A stretch of 36,168 bases of DNA, from contig JABDJC010000088.1 of the NCBI GenBank assembly GCA_013003395.1, positions 1-36,168 of the forward strand, read 5' to 3'. The position numbers and the translations under genes were made by a program. The notes beneath the pieces were generated by a model that was not told the DNA's origin, made no database searches, and saw only the letters and a list, made by a program, of their open reading frames with translations. Positions 24,801-29,940 of the stretch are shown one piece after another (position 1 is the stretch's first letter; each line of letters opens with the position of its first letter). This stretch comes from Acidimicrobiia bacterium. GTDB lineage: Bacteria; Actinomycetota; Acidimicrobiia; Spongiisociales; UBA5794.

Positions 24801-27414
24801 GGTCCGGGTCGTCGCTCAGGAAGGGGCCGTCGCAGGCGATGAGATCGGCACGACCGTCGCCGGTGCAGCCTTCGTCGTGGGTGTTGCCGTGCATGTGGAG
24901 AGCGGTCGGCACGACGCCGCCTCCGCCGCCGTCACCGACAGGCAGCACTGCTACCGGCAGGTTGACGACCGGGATGGATGCGTCACTCGGCGTCAAGGTG
25001 ACCTTGCCGAAGTGCCATCCGGAGTCAGCGGCCGACACGTCAGCGGTGACGCTGAAGGTGTTGTCCACACCAGGGGCGAGGACAAACGACGCAGGGCTGA
25101 CTGTCAGGGTCACGCCCGAGTCGGCTGCAACCGAGGCCGTCCAGGTGACGGCTTCGTCAGCGCTGCTGGTGACGGTACGGGTCCACGAGCAGGTGTCGTC
25201 GCACGAGTCGTCGCCGAGGCTCGGAATATTGAGCGTTCGTGGGTCGCCACCGGTCGACGGGTCGGCAGCGGTGTAATTGGCTGCCGTTTCACCGAAGATC
25301 ATTCCGGCATTCGCTGCTTGACGCAGGTCGATGCGACCCGCGCCCATGTCGAACGGGTCGGCGAGCGTGGTGCGATCTTCCTTCAAGACGGGGTGGGTCT
25401 CGCCGTCAGTGGGGATGTCGCTGAACGCGGTGGTCATGAGTGCCGACTTGACTTCGTCTGGACTCCAGTCGGGGTGGGCTGCCCTGATGAGGGCTCCGGC
25501 GCCGGCAGTGTGCGGCGACGACATCGACGTTCCGGAGATGATGCCGTACTCGTCTTGTCCGTCGGAGACCACGACAGCATCACCAAAGGGAAGCTGGAGG
25601 GTGGCTTCGCCAACCGGGCTCATCCAGGCGGCGAGCACGTCGACGCCTGGGGCGGTGACATCCGGCTTCACGAGGCTCGGTGCGGCCGGGTTGGCGCCAC
25701 GGGAGCTGAACGACGCCATGATGTCGCCGTTGTCAGCGCTGATCGTGGGGTTGGAACCGTTGATGCGAGCCGTGCCGGCTCCTCCGTTGGCTGCAATCCA
25801 GTTCTTCAGGATGATTCCGTTGTCGTAGCTGATGTGCACGCCAGGAATGGGATAGGCGTCGCCCACCAGCGAGTCGCCGCTGTCGGAATCGTTGGCGAGC
25901 ACGTACCCGGCGGCGCCGGCTTCCGCGACGTTCTCGGACTTGTGAACCCGGCCGTATTCACCACGGTCGCAGACCACGATGAGTCCGGTCAGGTCGATGC
26001 CGTCGTTGACGAATGGGTTGCCGCCGGAGCCTTCTCCGGTGGCGGGGTCGCCGGTTCCGGCCCCGCAGAGTGGGTGGCCGTAGTCGCCGGCGTAGACCAC
26101 CGGATGACTCGCCAGAGGTGCGGTCAGTGAGGCGCCAAAGATGTCAGCTGGCCCTGGTGTGACGCCGTCGGCGTTGACCATGTCGACGACACCGTTACGA
26201 AGCGCCCGATCGTGGGTGCTGGCGCCGACTGAAGTGACCCACGGAGCGTCGGCCGGTGAGCCGAGCGTACCGAAGCCGGGTCCGTCGTTGGAGGCCGAGG
26301 TGGCAACGAAGATGCCAGCGCTGTAGGCGCCGAAGAATGCCTGGGCGTCGAGGTCCGACCATGGGTTCGCAGAAGAGCCACCAATGGAGTAGTTGATGAC
26401 ATCGACACCGTCGAGGGTTGCCGTGTTGATGGCTGCCAGCAGTGCGCTGATGACACATCCGATCGGCGTGCCGGAGCAGCCTTTGTATGAGATCACGTTG
26501 GCGTGCGGAGCCACACCGCTGATTTCACGCGGAACGGTGATGGTGGGAGCCATGAGTTCGATCGACAACACGTTGCCTGCGGAGGTGGAGGCGGTGTGGC
26601 TTCCGTGACCGTTGTCGTCTTCGGGTCCGGTCCCGGTGAAGTCGTGGTAGCCGATGAGCTTGTCATTGCAGAACGGGAGTCCGGTGACTGGGTCACAGGC
26701 GCCATAGAACTGACCACGAGGGTTGGTGTGGACGTAGCCGTCGCCACCGACCGCGGCGAAGGACGGGTGGTCGTAGTTGACGCCGGTGTCGATGACTCCC
26801 ACGACGACACCTTCACCGCACGTGCCCTCGCAGGCCTCGGCGCCCGTCACGGGCTCTTCGCCCCAGATGGCGTCCGCTCCGATCCAGACAGGTCCGTTGT
26901 CGGTTTGGAGGTACCGAACCGAGTCACGCTCGACGCGGTCGACACCCTGCAACGAGGAAACGATCTGCGCTTCGTCTGGTGTCAGGGTGACGGCGATGCC
27001 GTTCAACACTGCGTCGTAGTGGAAGCGGACTTCGACTTCTCGGCCGATCGATGACTCGATGGCGGCAACCAGCACGTCGTGCTGAGTCGCGAGGTATGAC
27101 CGGTAAGCCAGCGACGCCGCGGAGTTGGCGTCGAGCCGGGCGGCGCCGGTCACTTCTGGCGAGGTGGCGGCGAGCCCTGGGACCTCACCTGCGTAGAGAG
27201 CCAGCGGCGGTGCCTGATGCAGCACGATGTAGATGTCTTCGCCGGGATCGCCTGTTTCGTTGACGACTACGCCGGGACCGGCTGCGGTCCAGAGGTCCGT
27301 TTCGGCCGCCTGTACGTGAGGCGTCTGGGCAAATACCGGCAACACCACCGCGAAGGCGGCGAGCATGATCAGTATCCGGTAGGCGAGCGTGTGTCGAATG
27401 CGTGCAGTTCCCAC
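18889..27414 (-). CDS. Giant secreted dual protease: subtilisin (S8) plus immune-inhibitor-A-type (M6) metalloprotease
   Basis: A 2841-residue exported protein. GTG at 27414 has GGAGG 6 nt upstream and opens a signal peptide (about 1-36, cleavage near VQA-AET). Order: I9-like propeptide (40-150); S8 peptidase (180-690) with Asp 208 in GVIDTGVNYDHPSF, His 267 in DDNGHGSHTAS and Ser 630 in GTSMSSPHTAG, split by a PA domain (435-550); Fn3-like domain; a jelly-roll-like region; one cadherin-like repeat (1031-1118); DUF11-like domain; M6 peptidase (about 1250-1780) with HEYGHSLGLPD at 1544-1554, the HExxHxxGxxD zinc motif; MAM-like jelly roll; PKD domain (2031-2121); three cadherin-like repeats (2125-2405); and the shared C-terminal module (2415-2841). 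S8 resembles lactocepin/Vpr-type surface proteases. Both active sites look intact. The fusion gives serine and metallo-endopeptidase activity in one chain, next to a carboxypeptidase in the neighbouring giant. Confidence 0.9.
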   Translation of the reverse strand: MGTARIRHTLAYRILIMLAAFAVVLPVFAQTPHVQAAETDLWTAAGPGVVVNETGDPGEDIYIVLHQAPPLALYAGEVPGLAATSPEVTGAARLDANSAASLAYRSYLATQHDVLVAAIESSIGREVEVRFHYDAVLNGIAVTLTPDEAQIVSSLQGVDRVERDSVRYLQTDNGPVWIGADAIWGEEPVTGAEACEGTCGEGVVVGVIDTGVNYDHPSFAAVGGDGYVHTNPRGQFYGACDPVTGLPFCNDKLIGYHDFTGTGPEDDNGHGSHTASTSAGNVLSIELMAPTITVPREISGVAPHANVISYKGCSGTPIGCVISALLAAINTATLDGVDVINYSIGGSSANPWSDLDAQAFFGAYSAGIFVATSASNDGPGFGTLGSPADAPWVTSVGASTHDRALRNGVVDMVNADGVTPGPADIFGASLTAPLASHPVVYAGDYGHPLCGAGTGDPATGEGSGGNPFVNDGIDLTGLIVVCDRGEYGRVHKSENVAEAGAAGYVLANDSDSGDSLVGDAYPIPGVHISYDNGIILKNWIAANGGAGTARINGSNPTISADNGDIMASFSSRGANPAAPSLVKPDVTAPGVDVLAAWMSPVGEATLQLPFGDAVVVSDGQDEYGIISGTSMSSPHTAGAGALIRAAHPDWSPDEVKSALMTTAFSDIPTDGETHPVLKEDRTTLADPFDMGAGRIDLRQAANAGMIFGETAANYTAADPSTGGDPRTLNIPSLGDDSCDDTCSWTRTVTSSADEAVTWTASVAADSGVTLTVSPASFVLAPGVDNTFSVTADVSAADSGWHFGKVTLTPSDASIPVVNLPVAVLPVGDGGGGGVVPTALHMHGNTHDEGCTGDGRADLIACDGPFLSDDPDLDTAPAAKFGPVSPALDGTNSRNIYDPNWIWHVAEPATIEGSMTVSMWASCGGCAEGVFSANWDVRVFDTDAAGATPVFDQTVVDATPIAPNVPSLVEFTVQLPEFVVASSLVLQIDPVFIDSQQNTIIYYDSQQPCGDDPTGPCDSVVYMPITSGGGVNRPPVATDDSADVESGGTVTIDVLANDSDPNGDPITLDSYTEPANGTLVDNGGGSFEYTHNGGDSLSDTFTYTISDDKGLDATGTVTITVVGSALTLRNSFVSAVGWVKPGEGYPFRVIVENPTSDDATNVAVTVEVPDGTTFVTTTESAGSASISGDINWTIPSLGAGETATMVVQAQADSQAQDLQIVWKNLSSTATMSYDDGPVGIMSMSHGPKVIPTDATYDTARYGDRPFPVVPVDWFDRKHEAEHTADLLAAKINSPDVPGSTFNLFQEMSLGQLFPNGTVPSIGIASAEFDGQDRFSDPQPSGACTGTTFKAAAGSPVYSERIVNGWYQMPGDTNYYGADKFTFGGSIGGAVTGVGPLLQIDDACGPTGKAVYDAAHIADPEIDYNDYDTDKDGVVDFFMMVFVGLGGNGDSQINGVPPYDNIWPHSSSLEFYFTDDETGLKGYISDDQLKSLSGVPQCWVSDAYQASDDCAADGGTGLDSLPVLVRVGPYNVNPEEAIDKASVISHEYGHSLGLPDFYSLGDRETYGDWNLMATDKGHNMDIFAKQELGWIVPQVLQPGDQLTDEDWTDSKVDTGEIHWVDPNGDPYTLSAANGDQKVHNADAWMVKLPTRKVIDEAVVANGASLDHVWWSGSGNNFGCSPLGARNLDIYLPELAALDPGDSVELRFKTNFDIEWDYDYGFVLYSTDFGANYTSMSSGSGYTDPASQNPNANGCQAQYGNGISGTTSSRDAGPVAVTTDRGLGNYPANTGFSADSYDLSAAAGSETVVRFSYATDPGLARPGWFIDDIEVVVNGTDVIYSSDFEGGANEDRIFNGGCQGERGRVAQTCTSGWKYINASAGSPADHAYYLEMRDRSGFDVDGKGENSRAAIAFQPGVLLTYTDENHGYGNVGTDDQPAQTPVDSRPVPGDIAPNLNDAAFKTGDTYSDASPGWTDNYESTDGPTWVHDFDCLNFTVDSLSGTDIALPYNLIGDVTFDLGDGCRTFDYGNDDVIPNVKPTAVAQARPTETTTSEAVTFDGSLSYDQETASQDLGYSWDFGDGSAPVTGAVVMHTYTTPGTYTATLTVTDEALATDTDTIDIVVTGNNRPEANNDDVTTDENVGVDIDVLVDNGHGPDTDPDGDTLTIESFTQPANGTVTAVDDDTLHYEPDPGFFGTDTFNYTITDGSLNDSALVTVSVIDQNSMPNAVDDSYSVFEDQTLEVAAPGVLANDSDGDGDDLTVSVLVPPSKGTLSLNSDGSFTYEPNPDFNGEDQFAYEVNDGAGEANSTSSATVTITVNPVNDAPVAVDDAAATDNDTAVTVDVVANDLDPDGDTVTVDSVDQPANGTVVVNGDGTVTYTPDLGFEGEDSFTYVATDGHGGFDDATVTITVGEGGGDECRNDLCANDDEPDVLTMTFVGGTCADSNNSQDDKSECEDHTSGASGTVFIKATNKEDADYDNAKVYFEGVVSEGESFDISAAYAGEDDLYSKTFLHIYSADGTTLLQTVEIHTSCSAPLVEGDQFGSVVLGDEAAASSSDAPICTGGEGRVHGSGHWDRGTDEQHDKVDFSFDAKDYKGGLKGKLKIHDKDLDVKIDSKTITSLSTGTGVLCGGLLLDGATSFAFTAIGDFEVGDVEQENVEFFACGVDNGKKGKGDDNQDPDYLYVEVTDGPTYNTGDRADDNYIDGGNIHLHDPITDSNTSTSASAPATSGGSSAQGSQANTNSDLIEGLGEVQVVDLDPLLLNSMPAGAPMVLTAVVSTDGLLALVGHEVVLKWETADGATGEATALTNLVGVATFAVTMPSGDVTYTAWSGDLDSNGVRITGN
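18892..20172 (-). repeat. Shared C-terminal module, copy A (427 residues)
   Basis: Starts at CRNDLCANDD, contains KATNKEDADYDNAKVYFEG, LLQTVEIHTSC, GRVHGSGHWDRGTDEQ and GGNIHLHDP, a Ser/Thr-rich linker, and ends SGDVTYTAWSGDLDSNGVRI. It aligns from end to end with copy B at 11242-12626; the longest differences are in the linker. The first two thirds resemble DUF7467-like and post-COAP-1-like domains, the last 90 residues an Ig-like domain. Confidence 0.75.
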
Positions 27415-27446
27415 AGGTGTCCTCCGTTGCTTGAACTCCGGTGGTG

Positions 27447-27473
27447 ATTGGGCCGCATGGGCGATCGGGTTCC
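27447..27473 (-). promoter_or_regulatory. ECF-type promoter motif, copy 2 (giant S8/M6 gene)
   Basis: Minus strand: GAGAAATTGT, GGAACCCG (GGAAC at 27473-27469), 17 nt, CCAATCACCA (CCAAT at 27451-27447). Expected start near 27439, leader of about 25 nt before the GTG at 27414. The ten bases CCAATCACCA are identical to copy 3. Confidence 0.65.
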
Positions 27474-27568
27474 ACAATTTCTCGAAAAGTTTCGGAAACT
27501 GCGGTTTGCTCCGGTTTCACTGGCCGTCAGGACTCGAACAATCCCGGTGGAAAGTCGACGGTCAGGGA

Positions 27569-28570
27569 TCAGGGAAGCGGTGCCAGCGTCGGCACCGAGA
27601 AGGTCGAATCGACGAGCATCGTGCCTGCAGGCAACCCGAGCTCATCGTCGCCGTCGACGAGAATCACTTGTTCTGCGACGAGCGCCGATGACGCCTTGTC
27701 GAAGCTCAACTCGCGACGGAGTTGTGAACCGCTCGACTGATATTCCACGGCGACTTCCAAAGTGTCGTCGTCGTTTCGCACGATTTCGATCTCGTCGCCG
27801 AGCGCTGCCAGGACTTCGAGGACGGCTGCTCTGATTTCCGCAGGGGCAGTGGTCTCGCGCAGGACGGCAGCTGCGATGCGCATGACGTCCGCGGCTTCTC
27901 CAGCGGCATCTCGTGCTTCTTCCGGCTCGCCGGCTTCCGCCAAGAGCGCAAGTTTGAGTGCGCCGGGTTCGACGGGTAGTGCCGCGACGTCGATCTGTGT
28001 TTCGGCTGGAGCGAAGTCTGTGGTCTCGACCTCGCCGATGCCGAAGTCTGCTGCCAACCCGCTCGCTGTGAAGAGCTGCTCATCGGAGTCGGAGAAGAAC
28101 GCCGGCTCACCGAGGGTGATACGAAGCAGTCGGGACCCATCGGCTCTGATCCAGACTTCCCTCGTTTCGGGCAAGAGGAACGAGAACACCGGAGTGGTGG
28201 CTCCAGGTACGTCTTCTGCGGCGGCCTGAACGAGGTTCGTTCGGGTTGATGCGACATAGACCCCTTCACCGACGGCTGCGTCGAGCGGCGCTCGCGCCTC
28301 GGCGACCGCTGCGATCTCGGTTAGCGCGGCAGTGGCGGTGGTGGGACTGACGAGCTGGCCCAACAGCGAGACAGCGACCACGATCGCGGCAATCGCCGTT
28401 GCCGAACCGAGTAGTGCTGGGCGCAACACGAACCGGCGCTTCGATGTGGCACGAGAGATCTCGTCATGAATGGCGCTCGAGAGCGCGCGGCGAGCATCCA
28501 TGACTTCTGCGTCTGAAGCAACGGTCTCATCTCTGAGGCGCCGCAATAGCTGTAGATCGCGATCATCCAT
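27569..28570 (-). CDS. Membrane anti-sigma-like protein (CU044_5270-type)
   Basis: A 333-residue single-pass membrane protein. A short, charged cytoplasmic N-terminus (1-46, starting MDDRDLQLLRRLRDE) precedes one membrane span (about 52-75, ATAIAAIVVAVSLLGQLV) and an extracytoplasmic domain of about 250 residues with strands such as REVWIRADGSRLLRI. Its ATG overlaps the stop codon region of the ECF sigma gene by 8 nt. This position and topology are those of ECF anti-sigma factors: cytoplasmic part holds the sigma factor, outer part senses a signal. The sequence also resembles the CU044_5270 family often found beside actinobacterial sigma genes. A zinc-type HxxxCxxC motif is absent. The sensed signal is unknown; the dual protease encoded next is a candidate influence on the outer domain. 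Confidence 0.65.
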   Translation of the reverse strand: MDDRDLQLLRRLRDETVASDAEVMDARRALSSAIHDEISRATSKRRFVLRPALLGSATAIAAIVVAVSLLGQLVSPTTATAALTEIAAVAEARAPLDAAVGEGVYVASTRTNLVQAAAEDVPGATTPVFSFLLPETREVWIRADGSRLLRITLGEPAFFSDSDEQLFTASGLAADFGIGEVETTDFAPAETQIDVAALPVEPGALKLALLAEAGEPEEARDAAGEAADVMRIAAAVLRETTAPAEIRAAVLEVLAALGDEIEIVRNDDDTLEVAVEYQSSGSQLRRELSFDKASSALVAEQVILVDGDDELGLPAGTMLVDSTFSVPTLAPLP

Positions 28571-29162
28571 CGCGCAATCCTCTCGTCTCGCCGGATGATT
28601 GCCCGGTAATCCCTGTCAGTTCCCTTATTTTTTGGCGAGCGCGATTGATCCTGGACCTCACCGTTCCCACCGGGACGCCGAGAGTTTCGGCGATCTCTTC
28701 ATAGCTCATCTCTTCCCAGCAGTAGAGCAAGAGGGGCTCGCGGAGCTTCGGACGGAGTTTGTCGATCGCGGCGCGCGCAGCGGCCAGATCCTGTTCGGCG
28801 ACGATGAGGTCGTCCACATCAGTCTGCGGGGCAGCCGTTATGCCGGTTTCCAGGCCTTTTGCGCGGTTTTCCTTGTCACGAATCCGACCCGACTTGCGAT
28901 AGTGCGACTTGAGGACGCGATGAGCGATGCCGTACAGCCAGTAGCGACAATCGGGGTAATCCTCGTGCTTGTAGCTGTCTCGGCGGCGAAACGCGGTCAC
29001 GAAGACCTGTGAGGCGATGTCCGGTCCGTCGTCGCGGCCGGCTCGGCTCACAGCAAATCGCCGAATCTCATCGAAGTGTCGTTCGAAGATCTCAGAAAAC
29101 GCGTTGGGATCCTCGAACGATCTCCTTATGACTTCGGCGTCTGACCGTATCGTCAGTCCCAC
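28563..29162 (-). CDS. ECF-type RNA polymerase sigma factor
   Basis: A 199-residue sigma-70-family factor with only regions 2 and 4. Region 2 (about 10-85) includes DPNAFSEIFERHFDEIRRFAV and RYWLYGIAHRVLKSHYRKS; region 4 (about 125-190) includes MSYEEIAETLGVPVGTVRSRINRARQKI, the -35-recognition helix-turn-helix. GTG at 29162 is used; GGAAGG lies 10 nt upstream. It is 39 nt after the secreted small protein gene and overlaps the anti-sigma gene by 8 nt, so the three form one operon. The operon promoter (29849-29875) carries the same motif as both giant genes, consistent with autoregulation. Confidence 0.85.
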   Translation of the reverse strand: MGLTIRSDAEVIRRSFEDPNAFSEIFERHFDEIRRFAVSRAGRDDGPDIASQVFVTAFRRRDSYKHEDYPDCRYWLYGIAHRVLKSHYRKSGRIRDKENRAKGLETGITAAPQTDVDDLIVAEQDLAAARAAIDKLRPKLREPLLLYCWEEMSYEEIAETLGVPVGTVRSRINRARQKIRELTGITGQSSGETRGLRDG

Positions 29163-29201
29163 CGACTACCGGCCTTCCGCCCACCCTGAATGGCTATCAG
29201 T

Positions 29202-29816
29202 TCATCCCGAAAGGTAGCGAACCGATTCCGTGTTGTTGTCCATCGATCCGTAGATCGTGTCCGTCTGTCCGGCGGTAACCGTGTCGTAGCGCGAACCCGA
29301 GATGTTCAGCTGTGAGTAGTGGGCCAGTCTTCCGCATCCGTTGTAGCTCGAAGTGATGACGTTGCGCCACGAACTCGAGGCATTCCAGTAGCCACCGGAA
29401 CAGCTCGATCCAGTGATCGACACTGACGAACCGGTACCCCGGGATCCCTTGAAGTGAATCCCGATGATGAAGCTCGATCCGTCCGTCGTGCTCATGCCAG
29501 GGTCGGCAGCCGCAGTGCGACTGAAGCCCGAGTCGAACGACGGTTTCTGGGCGAAGAGCTGACGACCGCTCTCGATCCCGACGTCTCCAGCTCCGATGAA
29601 GGTCATGGCCTCATCGAACGTCGCGAAACACACGGGTTCCGACATGATGAATTCACCATCGAGGAGCACGTCGAGCACATCGAGTACGCAGTGCGTCTCG
29701 TCTTCTGCTGCCACTGGTGCGGCCGTGAGCACGGTCAACGCGAGCAAGCCCGCGACGATCGCGAGCATTGAGTTGCGGCGCGAAGCGCGCCTCTCTTTTC
29801 CACAGTTTGAAAGCAT
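29202..29816 (-). CDS. Small secreted beta-gamma-crystallin-like protein (possible I36-type protease inhibitor)
   Basis: A 204-residue exported protein; MLSNCGKERRASRRNSMLAI starts a signal peptide that ends near PVAAED. GGAAGGA lies about 9 nt before the ATG at 29816. The mature part has four cysteines or more and a C-terminal 90-residue stretch with two Greek-key-like units: VSITGSSCSGGYWNASSSWR and HYSQLNISGSRYD followed by GSMDNNTESVRYLSG. This matches the beta-gamma-crystallin pattern (aromatic, Gly, then an N-x-x-S-V/I-R ending) also used by actinobacterial secreted protease inhibitors of family I36. It is the first gene of the operon with the ECF sigma and anti-sigma genes. Inhibitor, calcium-binding or wall-associated roles are all possible; inhibition of the neighbouring proteases is inference. 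Confidence 0.55.
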   Translation of the reverse strand: MLSNCGKERRASRRNSMLAIVAGLLALTVLTAAPVAAEDETHCVLDVLDVLLDGEFIMSEPVCFATFDEAMTFIGAGDVGIESGRQLFAQKPSFDSGFSRTAAADPGMSTTDGSSFIIGIHFKGSRGTGSSVSITGSSCSGGYWNASSSWRNVITSSYNGCGRLAHYSQLNISGSRYDTVTAGQTDTIYGSMDNNTESVRYLSG

Positions 29817-29848
29817 CCGCTGCGTCCTTCCTTTGCTGTGCTCCTACT

Positions 29849-29875
29849 ATTGGTCTGCCCACTGAGTCGAGTTCC
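29849..29875 (-). promoter_or_regulatory. ECF-type promoter motif, copy 1 (sigma operon)
   Basis: Minus strand: two A-tracts, GTAT, GGAACTCGACTC (GGAAC at 29875-29871), 17 nt, CCAATAG (CCAAT at 29853-29849). Expected start near 29841, leader of about 25 nt before the ATG at 29816. Confidence 0.65.
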
Positions 29876-29940
29876 ATACTTTTTTCTGTAATTTTTTCTG
29901 AGTCGGCCAGCGTGTGTCAGCAACCACAGGGAACAATGGA

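Noticed and set aside
23572-26130. 852-codon open frame antisense to the S8/M6 gene (also 641 codons at 13858-15783)
   Set aside because: Composition is Val/Arg/His/Gly-rich without domains or signal, as expected from reading repeats of a high-GC gene on the other strand.
11239-27414. RTX/type I-secreted adhesin or sortase-anchored interpretation of the giants
   Set aside because: Both have N-terminal signal peptides; no GGxGxDxUx nonapeptide array, LPXTG motif or HlyB/HlyD-type genes are visible.
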